DNA of 44,456 bases from Lawsonibacter celer (GCF_014281125.1 NZ_JACOEA010000010.1:1-44456); one strand, 5' to 3'. Shown: positions 35,936 through 43,965, counted from the stretch's first letter. Made by a program: numbers and translations. Notes: generated from the letters alone by a model not told the origin.

Positions 35936-35940
35936 TCTGC

Positions 35941-35970
35941 ATCAACCTGGATATGGAGCAGATCATGTAA
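35941..35970 (+). pseudogene. 3' remnant of a tyrosine integrase
   Basis: Nine codons plus TAA read INLDMEQIM, matching the tail of the intact-length integrase at 42559-43623 (FIEQVM). The downstream bases (hairpin near CCGGTGCGC, TGTGGGTC repeats, tRNA fragment) align with those downstream of the real integrase, which supports the assignment despite the short length. Confidence 0.5.
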
Positions 35971-36048
35971 GGCAGAAAGAGAAAAAGTGCACCGGACAGA
36001 AACTACTTCCTATCCGGTGCGCTTAAATCCTTTCCGGCCCTTTCCGCG

Positions 36049-36068
36049 TGTGGGTCGCGATGTGGGTC
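36049..36068. repeat. paired TGTGGGTC repeats, copy 1
   Basis: TGTGGGTC-N4-TGTGGGTC, 12-bp phasing. The same pair lies at 36313-36332 and 43714-43733, always close to an attachment site. Candidate arm-type sites. Confidence 0.5.
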
Positions 36069-36153
36069 CGGCGGGTGATCCATATTGGGGCCCACACCAA
36101 AAATTATTTTTTACAATAAAAAACCCCCGAAAACCAAAGTTTTCAAGGATTTT

Positions 36154-36198
36154 TGGAGCTGCTGGGCGGATTCGAACCGCCGACCTCATCCTTACCAA
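36154..36198 (-). repeat. duplicated 3' part of tRNA-Thr (distal attachment site)
   Basis: 45 bases match the tRNA-Thr at 43811-43855, from CCA through the anticodon loop, with two differences that pair with each other in the T stem. Beyond base 36198 similarity ends. This is the classic mark of integration at a tRNA 3' end. Confidence 0.85.
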
Positions 36199-36312
36199 CT
36201 GATTGGGAGGGTGAGGTTTCTTGCTTTCGGGCGCTTTTGTGACCTTTCCGGTCCGGAGGGCCATACTCTTTGACACTCTTACATCCGTTGGTTCCGTCCG
36301 CTTGTTTCTCCG

Positions 36313-36332
36313 TGTGGGTCACGGTGTGGGTC
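36313..36332. repeat. paired TGTGGGTC repeats, copy 2
   Basis: TGTGGGTC-ACGG-TGTGGGTC, 115 bases inside the distal attachment site. The last bases overlap the stop codon of the DUF6718 gene. Confidence 0.5.
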
Positions 36333-36561
36333 AGGCGCGCATGGCCCGGACCAACGTCTTAAACTCCTGCTCGTCCCTGGCAAAGGTATAGGGCGCGTAC
36401 TCACCGTAGGCCGTTGGACGGCTGATGGTCACCAGTTGGATACCCTTGGCTCCCACTTCCCGATCCAGAGTGCGCTTCAAATTTACAAGGCGTTCCCCAT
36501 GGGTGGTTTTCAGGGCGTAGCAACCCCGCTTTTCCGTATCCTTAGCCACCAGATAACACAT
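36331..36561 (-). CDS. DUF6718 family small protein
   Basis: 76 residues starting MCYLVAKDTEKRGCYALKTT, with LVTISRPTAYGEYAPYTFA near the C-terminus, which I recognise as DUF6718, a small Firmicutes family of unknown role. ATG at 36561 has GAGGAGG nine bases upstream. It overlaps the end of the RelA/SpoT-domain gene by 20 bases, so the two are translated together. The pairing suggests a functional partnership (possible toxin/antitoxin or modulator), which is inference. Confidence 0.65.
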   Translation of the reverse strand: MCYLVAKDTEKRGCYALKTTHGERLVNLKRTLDREVGAKGIQLVTISRPTAYGEYAPYTFARDEQEFKTLVRAMRA

Positions 36562-37063
36562 TCTCCAGCGCCTCCTCAAATTCTGACTGGTTTCTGATCT
36601 TCCCGTTTTCATAGCGGACTCTCAACTGCTGCCCGACCTCATTGGGGTATGCTTTTTTGTAGAGATAATCGTGCAGCCAGTTGTTGAGCTGTCGATCATA
36701 CAGAGTGTTGAATTGGATCTCAATGGGATAGTGGTCGTTGTCCATCTGAAAGTATAGATGAACGCCTCGATAACCGTCATCCACTGCTTTGCCCTTGGAC
36801 AGGTCCGCCACACTGAATGAGGGGGACGTTAGGGCCAGCACGCTGTCATAGCTGTCACAGAAAGCCCGAAATCCCAGAATGTCATTAAACACCTGGCTCA
36901 CATGGCGGAAGGAATTGAGATACCGCTCATACTTTCCTACAATGGAGGCATAGCTCTTGATTCGGTAATCCAGTGCGATTTCGGAGAGTACGGTCTGCTC
37001 ATCCAGCCATTCGGTCATGGACACCAGCTCCGCGATCAGCGCCTCTCGCTCAAAATGCCGCAA
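36542..37063 (-). CDS. small alarmone synthetase-like protein (RelA/SpoT synthetase domain)
   Basis: 173 residues from a TTG at 37063. Synthetase motifs are complete: YRIKSYASIVGKYERY (R-x-K-x3-S-x3-K-x2-R), DILGFRAFC (Asp), DGYRGVHLYF (GYR-x2-H) and PIEIQFNT (EIQ), followed by DRQLNNWLHDYLYK. No hydrolase, TGS or ACT domain, so it belongs with single-domain SAS enzymes making (p)ppGpp or pyrophosphorylated nucleotides. The TTG has no ribosome site. The real start is probably ATG 37158 in another frame, joined by a one-base loss near 37083, so the gene may be frameshifted near its N-terminus. Located on the tRNA-Thr element, overlapping the DUF6718 gene. Confidence 0.7.
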   Translation of the reverse strand: MRHFEREALIAELVSMTEWLDEQTVLSEIALDYRIKSYASIVGKYERYLNSFRHVSQVFNDILGFRAFCDSYDSVLALTSPSFSVADLSKGKAVDDGYRGVHLYFQMDNDHYPIEIQFNTLYDRQLNNWLHDYLYKKAYPNEVGQQLRVRYENGKIRNQSEFEEALENVLSGG

Positions 37064-37158
37064 TGTCCGTTCAGTGACAGGCCCAGTTGAGACCGATAGG
37101 AAAGCCGGGTAAGGAGCTCCATGGAGAGCCCGTTAAGCGCCAAAACATCTTCCGCCAT
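37036..37158 (-). pseudogene. probable N-terminal part of the alarmone synthetase, now out of frame
   Basis: A 40-codon ORF, MAEDVLALNGLSMELLTRLS then YRSQLGLSLNGHCGILSERR, with AGGTGGG before the ATG. Its helical first 27 residues would join naturally to VTERTLRHFEREALIAELVS of the synthetase frame if one base were restored near 37083. Alternatively it is an independent tiny ORF. Confidence 0.4.
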
Positions 37159-37303
37159 CACTCCCACCTGCCCTTCTGCTGATAATATAGCATAGGCCGG
37201 TGCAAAAGAAAAGGGTACTTCCGGATCGGAAAAACGCATCCTTGCGATTCCCGATCCTGATTCAAGCAGCCTCGTATTTGCGATGGCATTCACAAGGTGG
37301 TCC

Positions 37304-38032
37304 CTACTCCGCCGCCACATCGTGCCGCCGGAGATGGCGGACGGCCAGGAAGGTGAACACCGCTGTGTAAACAAAAGCAGAGAGCAGAAAGGGCGCGAAG
37401 TTCAGTTCCATATTCGGGTTATTCGCCCGCATCCCAATGCACAGCAGAGAGTATGGGAAGGCATAGCCAAACCCTTGGGCCGTGACCAGCAGCCCGGCGA
37501 TGCCGCCCACCAGCCCAAAGGCCACCGGCGGGGCAAATGCCCGGATGATGAGACTGAAATAGAGCTGCACCGCGCACACCGACACGCCGCCGACAGCCCC
37601 GCATGCCAGCCATTCGGGAAGTTCCGGCGGGATGGGAGCGGTGAGACCCACGATTTTCCCGCTGATGATAAACAGCGCCCCGATCCAGACCTGGGAGAGC
37701 AGGGACATGACTGCGGCCCAGATCAGCTTGGCAAGGCACAGGTCCCCCACCGGCACCGGCGCGGTGAGAAAGCTGTTCCAGTTGTGGTCCGTGTGCTCCA
37801 GCCGCCACTGCCAGGCGCAGAACACCCCTAAGAGGGCCGGCAGGAAGAACATGGAGGAGAACAGGGTGTGCTGGCTCCAAAGACTGTACCACTCGCTCTG
37901 CAGCAGCCCCAAATTCCCCAGATAGTTCATGGTACCCAGGATAGCCGGGAAAACGGGCAGCACTACAAAGGCCAGCCAAACCGGCGACCGGCGGAATTTG
38001 ATCAGCTCTGCCCTCAGACAACGCAGCAGCAT
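37304..38032 (-). CDS. lantibiotic-immunity ABC transporter permease (LanG/MutG-like)
   Basis: 242 residues with six TM helices, starting MLLRCLRAELIKFRRSPVWL, a start typical of LanG-type permeases (AExIKxRRSPVWLAF), and WRLEHTDHNWNSFLTAPVPV. With the next two genes it forms an ABC transporter that expels lantibiotics or other cationic peptides from the membrane, as LanFEG or Clostridioides CprABC do. Last gene of the minus-strand operon; four bases separate it from the other permease. Confidence 0.85.
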   Translation of the reverse strand: MLLRCLRAELIKFRRSPVWLAFVVLPVFPAILGTMNYLGNLGLLQSEWYSLWSQHTLFSSMFFLPALLGVFCAWQWRLEHTDHNWNSFLTAPVPVGDLCLAKLIWAAVMSLLSQVWIGALFIISGKIVGLTAPIPPELPEWLACGAVGGVSVCAVQLYFSLIIRAFAPPVAFGLVGGIAGLLVTAQGFGYAFPYSLLCIGMRANNPNMELNFAPFLLSAFVYTAVFTFLAVRHLRRHDVAAE

Positions 38033-38035
38033 CCC

Positions 38036-38785
38036 TCACACCTCCTTCCGCACAAACAGCGCCCTGCCCACCAGCAGAAACAGCGCCGCCCACAGGCACA
38101 GGAGCACCAGGTCGGTGGGCACCGGCCACTCCCAGTAAAACCAGGTGAACCGGGTGTCCGGGTCCCAGTTCATCCCCACAAGGGATAAAAGGCCGTAGTA
38201 GCCCCAGGGGATACACCGGGTCAGAGCCGGCGGGAACAGGAGCGAAAGGATTCCGAGAAAGCTCCCGGAGATCCCGCACACCAGGGCCACCGCCTGGTTG
38301 GCAAAGCGCAGAGACAATCCCTGCTGCAGGGCGTAGACCATCATGGACACCGCCCAGGAGATCAGGGTGAAGAGCCCGAACCGCCCCCAGGGTACCTCCT
38401 CCGGGAACTGCCACAGGATGCCCACCCCCATGAAGAGCGCCCACCGGACCAGGAGCAGGGCGGCCAGCACCAGGGCGCCCCAGGCCAGTTTGGCCCCGTA
38501 AAGCCGCCCCGGCGCCGCCATGGTCTCCAGTAGTTTGAGGGTCGTACCCTTGTGCTCCAGCTCGCAGTTGCGGCTGGCGATGGTGGCCACGCTGATGGGC
38601 ATGATGATGGCGTCCACCATGGCCAGGTCGTAAAGCAACAGCATCCAGCCCTGGACCAGATCCTCGGCGTCCTGCCGAAGGAAGGTGGAGACGATCCACA
38701 GCAGCTCCGCCGCCAGCACAGCGGCGCATACCAGCAGGATCTTCCGCCGGCGGCATTTGAAAAACTCCAGTCTCAGCAGTTTCAC
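38036..38785 (-). CDS. lantibiotic-immunity ABC transporter permease (LanE/MutE-like)
   Basis: 249 residues with six TM helices, starting MKLLRLEFFKCRRRKILLVC, and the conserved SRNCELEHKGTTLKLLETM loop after TM2. Pairs with the LanG-like permease. ATG overlaps the ATPase stop by four bases. Confidence 0.85.
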   Translation of the reverse strand: MKLLRLEFFKCRRRKILLVCAAVLAAELLWIVSTFLRQDAEDLVQGWMLLLYDLAMVDAIIMPISVATIASRNCELEHKGTTLKLLETMAAPGRLYGAKLAWGALVLAALLLVRWALFMGVGILWQFPEEVPWGRFGLFTLISWAVSMMVYALQQGLSLRFANQAVALVCGISGSFLGILSLLFPPALTRCIPWGYYGLLSLVGMNWDPDTRFTWFYWEWPVPTDLVLLCLWAALFLLVGRALFVRKEV

Positions 38786-39693
38786 AGGCTCGCCGCCTTT
38801 CCCGTCAGCTCCAGGAAGATGTCCTCCAGACTCTTCTGCCGCTCCTCCAACCGGATGACGCCCAAATTGCGTACCCCCAGCAGGCGGGTGAGCTGGGCAG
38901 CCAGCTCATCGGAGAGGATGGGGAGGATGAGGTAGCCTTCTTCCTCCTGACAGGGGACGGACTTCTCCTTCAGGATAGCCCGGGCCACGGTGTTATTGGT
39001 GGTACGCAGGGCCAGGTGGTGGCGGCTGCGGCCGTGGAGGGCCTCCAGGGTGTCCTGGAACACCAGCTCTCCCTCCCGGATGATGGCCACATGATTGGCC
39101 ATCTGGTCGATCTCGCTCAAGAGGTGGCTGGACACCACCACCGTCATGCCGAACCGCTCCGGCAGGGAGCAAATCAGTTCCCGCATCTCCTGGATGCCCG
39201 CCGGGTCCAGGCCGTTGGTGGGCTCGTCCAGGATCAGCAGCTTGGGATAGCCCAGCAGGGCCGCCGCCAGACCCAGCCGCTGCTTCATGCCGAGAGAGTA
39301 GTGGGCCACCTTCTTGCCCCGCTGGCCGTCCAGCCGGACGATCTGCAGCACCTCCCGGATGTTCTTCTCCGGCACGCCCCGGAGGGTCTGGACGATCCGC
39401 AGATTTTCCTCTCCGGTGAGGTGGCCGTAGTAGCTGGGGCTCTCGATGAGGCTCCCTACCTGCCGGAGCACAGAAAGGCGGTTCCCGCCGTCCATCTTCT
39501 TACCCAGCACCCGGATGTCCCCCGCCGTGGGGCGCACCAGGCCCAGGATCATTTTCAGGGTGGTGGACTTCCCCGCCCCGTTGGGGCCCAGGAAACCGTA
39601 GACGCTGCCCTCTGGCACATCCAGGTCCAGGTGGGCCACCCGCAGGGCGTTTCCATACTGCTTGCACAGGTCGTGTGTCTCAATGATGTTCAT
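38782..39693 (-). CDS. lantibiotic-immunity ABC transporter ATPase (LanF-like)
   Basis: 303 residues: Walker A GPNGAGKST, Q-loop, signature YSLGMKQRLGLA, Walker B LLILDEPTNGLDP, and H-loop SSHLLSE, then a C-terminal domain of about 90 residues. First gene of the ABC operon, divergent from the response regulator. Three CCTTAC repeats lie in the 150-base intergenic space, suggesting control by that regulator. Confidence 0.9.
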   Translation of the reverse strand: MNIIETHDLCKQYGNALRVAHLDLDVPEGSVYGFLGPNGAGKSTTLKMILGLVRPTAGDIRVLGKKMDGGNRLSVLRQVGSLIESPSYYGHLTGEENLRIVQTLRGVPEKNIREVLQIVRLDGQRGKKVAHYSLGMKQRLGLAAALLGYPKLLILDEPTNGLDPAGIQEMRELICSLPERFGMTVVVSSHLLSEIDQMANHVAIIREGELVFQDTLEALHGRSRHHLALRTTNNTVARAILKEKSVPCQEEEGYLILPILSDELAAQLTRLLGVRNLGVIRLEERQKSLEDIFLELTGKAASL

Positions 39694-39731
39694 GGCAAGA
39701 CCTCCTTATGTCCCCAAGGATAGCACCCCCG

Positions 39732-39770
39732 CCTTACGCCACGATGAAGCCTGCCTTACGTTTACCTTAC
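39732..39770. promoter_or_regulatory. phased CCTTAC repeats, likely response-regulator operator
   Basis: CCTTAC at 39732, 39754 and 39765, i.e. 22 and 11 bp apart (read on the minus strand as GTAAGG). Eleven-bp direct repeats are typical for OmpR-family regulators. A TATCCT -10-like box lies downstream toward the ABC operon. Confidence 0.55.
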
Positions 39771-39784
39771 TTCTCCGGCTGAGT

Positions 39785-39813
39785 CTGGACGGCTGGACAG
39801 GATTTGCTATAAT
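39785..39813 (+). promoter_or_regulatory. weak promoter of the two-component genes
   Basis: Perfect -10 TATAAT (39808-39813) with a poor -35 CTGGAC at 17 bases, as expected for an activator-dependent promoter. Confidence 0.45.
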
Positions 39814-39843
39814 GAGTGAAAGAACAGTAAAGGAGGCCGCAGT

Positions 39844-40530
39844 ATGGCCTATCGCATTTTGATCGTGGACGACGAGGCCGCCCTGCAGAACATGGTGAGA
39901 GAGATCCTGGCCCAGGCGGGCTATGAGACGGTCTCCGCCCTCACCTGCACCCAGGCGCTGGATTAGTTCCGGATCATCCAGCCAGATGCGGTGCTGCTGG
40001 ACGTGAACCTGCCGGATGGGGACGGTTTCTCCCTGTTCGGGGAGCTCCGGGAGGGCCGGGACGTGCCGGTGCTGTTCCTCTCTGCCCGGGACGAGGACGC
40101 CGACCGGCTCCAGGGGCTGGGCCTGGGGGCGGACGACTACATCACCAAGCCCTTTCTTCCCCAGGAGCTGCTGCTCCGTCTGAACGCGGTGCTCCGGCGG
40201 GTATATCGGGAGGAGGCCCAGGCCGCCCGGCTGAGGGACGTGGAGATGGACTGGGGCAAGAGCGCTGTCCGCCGAAACGGGGCGGAGACCGCTCTCACCG
40301 CCAAGGAGTTCACTCTGCTGAAGAAGCTGTGGGATGCCCGGGGCAACATCGTCACCATCGACGCCCTGTGCGCCGCGTTGTGGGACGGGCCCCTGGTGGG
40401 CTATGAGAACACCCTCATGGTCCACATCCGCCGCCTGCGGGAGAAGATCGAGGCGGACCCCTCCCACCCAAAATATCTGCTGACGGTGCGGGGTCTGGGC
40501 TACCGCCTGAACCGGGAGGGGGCGAAATGA
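39844..40530 (+). pseudogene. OmpR-family response regulator interrupted by an amber codon
   Basis: AAGGAGG precedes ATG 39844, which opens the receiver domain MAYRILIVDDEAALQNMVRE. Codon 41 is TAG (39964-39966) within ALD-stop-FRIIQPDAVLLDV, after which the frame continues intact: phospho-acceptor Asp in LLLDV-like VLLDVNLPDGDG, FLSARDEDADR, TKPF, and a winged-helix C-terminal domain (LTAKEFTLLKKLWDARGNIV, HIRRLREKIE, VRGLGYRLN). Translation from GTG 39991 would lack the acidic pair and first strands, so would not be phosphorylated normally. It is the partner of the kinase at 40527 and probable regulator of the ABC operon (Cpr/Lan type). Sequencing error or suppression are alternatives. Confidence 0.75.
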
Positions 40531-41735
40531 GTCTGCGGAGCATTTTCAAAGGGGCCTTGCTGGTGACCGCTTCGGCGGCCCTGATCGCCGTCATCACCAT
40601 AGTAGGAATCCTGGCCTTCGTCTTCTACCACTCCAATGGCGGTCGGAGCTGGGATGCCCCGGTGTCCAGAATTTCCTCCGCCCTGACCTGGGACGGGACG
40701 GATTATGACTTTTCCGGTGATGAACTGCTGGAGAATGACCGCTGGGCTGTCTTAATCAGCGAGGACGGTCGGGTGGTCTGGTCCCTCCGAAAACCCGCCG
40801 ACGTGCCGGAGCAATATACTCTCACGGACGTGGCCTCCTTTACCCGGTGGTATCTCAATGACTACCCGGTGCAGTGCCGCATCCGGGATGACGGACTGCT
40901 GGTGGTGGGTTCGCCCAAGGGGAGCGTGTGGAAGCACGGCATCTCCACGCCCGCCCAGCTGCTTCACGCCGCGCCGCTGTGGTGCGGTATCATTTTCCTG
41001 CTGGCCCTGGGGTGCGTACTGCTGCTCCCCTACTTTGCGGTGCGCCGGTGGTCCCAGCAGGCCCAGCGGGTGCGGGATGCCGCCCGATCCGACTGGATCA
41101 ACGGCGTGTCTCACGACATCCGCACCCCACTCTCCATGGTCATGGGCTACGCCGCCCAGATGGAGGAGGCGGAGGATCTGCTGCCGGAGCGCCGAAAACA
41201 GGCGGGGATCATCCGCTCCCAGAGCCAGGAGATCCGGAACCTGGTGAACGACCTGAATCTCACCATGCGGCTGGACTGCGCCATGCAGGCGCTGCGGAAG
41301 GAACCCATCCAGGTGGAGGTGTTCCTCCGCCAGACCGTTGCCGACTTCCTCAACGGCGGCATGGGAGAGGGCTTCGATTTCGAGATGGATCTTCCGGCGG
41401 AGCCTCTACCTCCCATCGAGGCAGATCCCTTCCTGCTCCGCCGGGCGGTGAACAATCTGCTGACCAACTGCGTGCGGCACAACGCTCCGGGCGGATCCAT
41501 CCGCCTGGGGGCCAGGGCCGAAGGGAAATCGGTCGTCCTTTTTGTGGAGGGCGGCGCGGCGGCGGCTCCGGTGGAGGCCGCCCCTGCCCGCCATCTGGAA
41601 ACGGACGGCGCCGCCGCCCACGGCACGGGCCTCAAGCTGGTGCGGCAGATCGCCGAGGCCCACGGCGGGAAAGCAGCGTTCAACGGCGGCCCGCCGTTCC
41701 GGTGCGAACTCTGGATGCCTGTAAAGCCTCGGTAA
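40527..41735 (+). CDS. sensor histidine kinase (LanK/CprK-like), with atypical G1 region
   Basis: 402 residues: TM1 (about 8-32), an extracytoplasmic sensor of about 115 residues, TM2 (about 150-172), and a kinase core. H-box SHDIRTPLSMVMGY and N-box RRAVNNLLTNCVRHN are good and GTGLKLVRQI matches G2. The G1 box (normally DxGxG) reads EGGAAAAP, so ATP binding may be impaired. Overlaps the response-regulator stop (ATGA). Senses cell-envelope peptides in known relatives; here this is inferred from the adjacent immunity transporter. Confidence 0.8.
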   Translation: MSLRSIFKGALLVTASAALIAVITIVGILAFVFYHSNGGRSWDAPVSRISSALTWDGTDYDFSGDELLENDRWAVLISEDGRVVWSLRKPADVPEQYTLTDVASFTRWYLNDYPVQCRIRDDGLLVVGSPKGSVWKHGISTPAQLLHAAPLWCGIIFLLALGCVLLLPYFAVRRWSQQAQRVRDAARSDWINGVSHDIRTPLSMVMGYAAQMEEAEDLLPERRKQAGIIRSQSQEIRNLVNDLNLTMRLDCAMQALRKEPIQVEVFLRQTVADFLNGGMGEGFDFEMDLPAEPLPPIEADPFLLRRAVNNLLTNCVRHNAPGGSIRLGARAEGKSVVLFVEGGAAAAPVEAAPARHLETDGAAAHGTGLKLVRQIAEAHGGKAAFNGGPPFRCELWMPVKPR

Positions 41736-41799
41736 GGTGGAGAGACTAAGTCGGTTCCTTCGAAAACGAATTCTCCCACTCCTCGCTGGGATAGCAGAG

Positions 41800-41834
41800 C
41801 GCCTGGCTTACCATTGGCAGCCAGGTGTTTTTTT
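41800..41834 (+). terminator. terminator after the histidine kinase
   Basis: CGCCTGGCT pairs with AGCCAGGTG, 10-base loop, then seven T. Confidence 0.8.
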
Positions 41835-42540
41835 GTGAGAAGAAGTCCAGAGCCACTTTGGACGGCCTGTGGGCCGATTGCCCGAAAGAGCACGGAGCAC
41901 GACTTCTACCGCATGTTAAATCCTGATACGCAATACAAACAAAGAGCAAATTTTTCTCTCTGCCGTTGTCCCCCTGTGCGTTCTCCCCCTGTTTGGCCGG
42001 GTAAGCGGCTGTGTGCCTCGATGACGGGAGGGACAGATCCCTGCCCCTCTCGGCGGGTACGGGCCGGATTTGGGCGCTGTTCGCGGATTTGTGAATGGGC
42101 ACTTCCGGCCCTGCTGATGGCTCTGCGGAGGACGAAAATTATAGCAGGATAAAGACCGGGGTCGCCGGTGGCGCCTCCGGCCAGTCACATCTGTCCGCAG
42201 TGCGGGCAGTTACGAGGGTTTTGCGGTGTATCAAAAGTGGGGTCAAAATCCGGCCTGTGCTATCACCTCTGCGGTCACGATCCCTGAAATCCTACTGCCA
42301 CAGCGAAAAAAACAGGGGTCACACCCCAGAAAGCAATTTATAGGCAGAAAAGAGAAAATTCGTCTTCCCTCCTCCCCCCAGAGCCATCTGTGTTGGGCTC
42401 CCCCCCTCAAAAATTGCGCCGCATGAAACAAAATAAGCCATTTTCTCCGCAGAACGTTGGGGCGGAGAAATGTGAATTGTTTGATAACTCTGCGCTTTGG
42501 TCCTGGCTATTCTTCTCTTTCTGCGGTATGCTGTGTCGTT
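41835..42540. other. non-coding stretch inside the element
   Basis: No ORF here has both a plausible ribosome site and a sensible protein. Several open frames on both strands are low-complexity. I see no tRNA, repeat or transfer origin; a relic of lost cargo is possible. Confidence 0.4.
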
Positions 42541-42558
42541 GCAAAGGAGGCGATCACC

Positions 42559-43623
42559 ATGGCAAAGAAGCGGGCCAACGGCGAGGGAAATATCAGAAAA
42601 AGGAAGGAGGGCCGGGAAAAGCTGAAAATCGCTATGGCTGAGTGTCAGGGGTTGGACGTCAGCAGAGAAGCCGAGGAGCACACCGTGGCCACCTGGCTGA
42701 AAATGTGGTACGAACTCTATGCCAAACCCAACGTTCGCACCGCCACCGCAAACCGCTACCAGCTCATCATCGACACCTACACTGTCCCCCGCATCGGGAA
42801 TATCAAATTGAAAAAGCTGACCACCCGGCACCTGCAAAAGCTCTACAAGGAGTTATTAGAAAATGGCAGAATCCACATCGGAAAGAACCAGAGCAACGGA
42901 CTCAGTACCACCACTGTTCGCAGCGTCCACCTGATGCTCCACGCCGCTCTAGACCGTGCGGTGAAAGAGCGGCTCATTCCCCGAAACCCCTGTGAGGACT
43001 GCGTGGTGCCAAAGCCCCGGAAGCTGGACATGAAGGTCCTCTCCCTGGAGCAGATGGGGGCCTATCTGGAGGCCGCCCAGCGGCGGGACCTGCTCCCCAT
43101 GTTCTATCTGGAGCTGGTCAGCGGCCTGCAGAAGGGAGAACTGGTGGCCCTGCGGTGGGACGATCTGGATATCCCCAGCAAAACCATCTCGGTGAGCAGG
43201 CAGTATGTACGCAACCCGGATGGCTCACTGGAACTGACCCGCCCCAAGACAGAGAATTCCGTGCGGCTGGTGTCCATTCCGCAGACGGCGGTGGACCTGC
43301 TGATCCAGGAACACGAAAAGCACCCGGACAACCCATATCTGTTCCCCTCGCCCCTGACCGGAGAGATGTACCACCCAGACAGCGTGGTGAACCTCCACAA
43401 GAAGATCCTGAAAGACGCCGGATTGGAGCATCTCAGATTCCACGATCTCCGGCACACTTTCGCCACCACAGCCCTGCAAAACGGCGTAGACGTGAAGACG
43501 GTGTCCTCCATGCTGGGGCACTTCGATGCGGGTTTCACCCTCCGCACCTACACCCATGCTACTCGGCAGAAGCAGGACGAAGCTGCCCAAACCATGGGAG
43601 CCTTCATAGAGCAAGTCATGTAA
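42559..43623 (+). CDS. int: tyrosine integrase with deleted arm-binding region and lost catalytic Arg
   Basis: 354 residues starting MAKKRANGEGNIRKRKEGRE, with AAGGAGG before ATG 42559. It is of the Tn916/ICE type, but the usual three-stranded arm-binding domain between IRKRK-G-R and EKLKIAMAECQG is missing, an apparent in-frame loss of about 30 residues. The core-binding domain (TVATWLKMWYELYAKPNV) is intact. In the catalytic domain the first Arg of the R-K-H-R-H-Y set is Gln (SGLQKGELVAL, residue 191); HDLRH (His295, Arg298), GHF (His321) and Tyr331 remain. Likely inactive. It lies beside, and reads toward, tRNA-Thr. Confidence 0.85.
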   Translation: MAKKRANGEGNIRKRKEGREKLKIAMAECQGLDVSREAEEHTVATWLKMWYELYAKPNVRTATANRYQLIIDTYTVPRIGNIKLKKLTTRHLQKLYKELLENGRIHIGKNQSNGLSTTTVRSVHLMLHAALDRAVKERLIPRNPCEDCVVPKPRKLDMKVLSLEQMGAYLEAAQRRDLLPMFYLELVSGLQKGELVALRWDDLDIPSKTISVSRQYVRNPDGSLELTRPKTENSVRLVSIPQTAVDLLIQEHEKHPDNPYLFPSPLTGEMYHPDSVVNLHKKILKDAGLEHLRFHDLRHTFATTALQNGVDVKTVSSMLGHFDAGFTLRTYTHATRQKQDEAAQTMGAFIEQVM

Positions 43624-43713
43624 AGAGAAAACGCACCAAAATGAGAAAGCGCACTGGTCGGGAAGCAAAACTTCCTATCCAGTGCGCTTCAAACCTTTCC
43701 GGCCGTTTCGGCA

Positions 43714-43733
43714 TGTGGGTCACGGTGTGGGTC
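43714..43733. repeat. paired TGTGGGTC repeats, copy 3
   Basis: TGTGGGTC-ACGG-TGTGGGTC between the integrase and tRNA-Thr; same as copies at 36049 and 36313. Confidence 0.5.
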
Positions 43734-43772
43734 GCAATTTTTTTGGCATTCCAAAAACTCATTTTTTACAAC

Positions 43773-43809
43773 AAAAAAACACCCGAAATCCGAAGATTTC
43801 AGGTGTTTT
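43773..43809 (-). terminator. terminator of the tRNA cluster
   Basis: Fifteen-base arms (AAAACACCCGAAATC and complement with one G-U), 4-base loop, T-run on the minus strand directly after tRNA-Thr. Confidence 0.8.
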
Positions 43810-43810
43810 C

Positions 43811-43886
<76 letters not shown>

Positions 43887-43888
43887 AT

Positions 43889-43965
<77 letters not shown>

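Noticed and set aside
36049..36332. TGTGGGTC repeats as a possible CRISPR
   Set aside because: Units are 8 bases, spaced by 4, only two per site; no spacers or cas genes.
39964..39966. TAG in the response regulator as pyrrolysine or programmed read-through
   Set aside because: No pyl genes or recognisable read-through context here, and no function that would need it; a nonsense mutation is simpler.
41835..42456. Several short ORFs on both strands between the kinase and integrase
   Set aside because: No ribosome sites, low-complexity translations, mutually overlapping; none resembles a known cargo or mobilisation protein.
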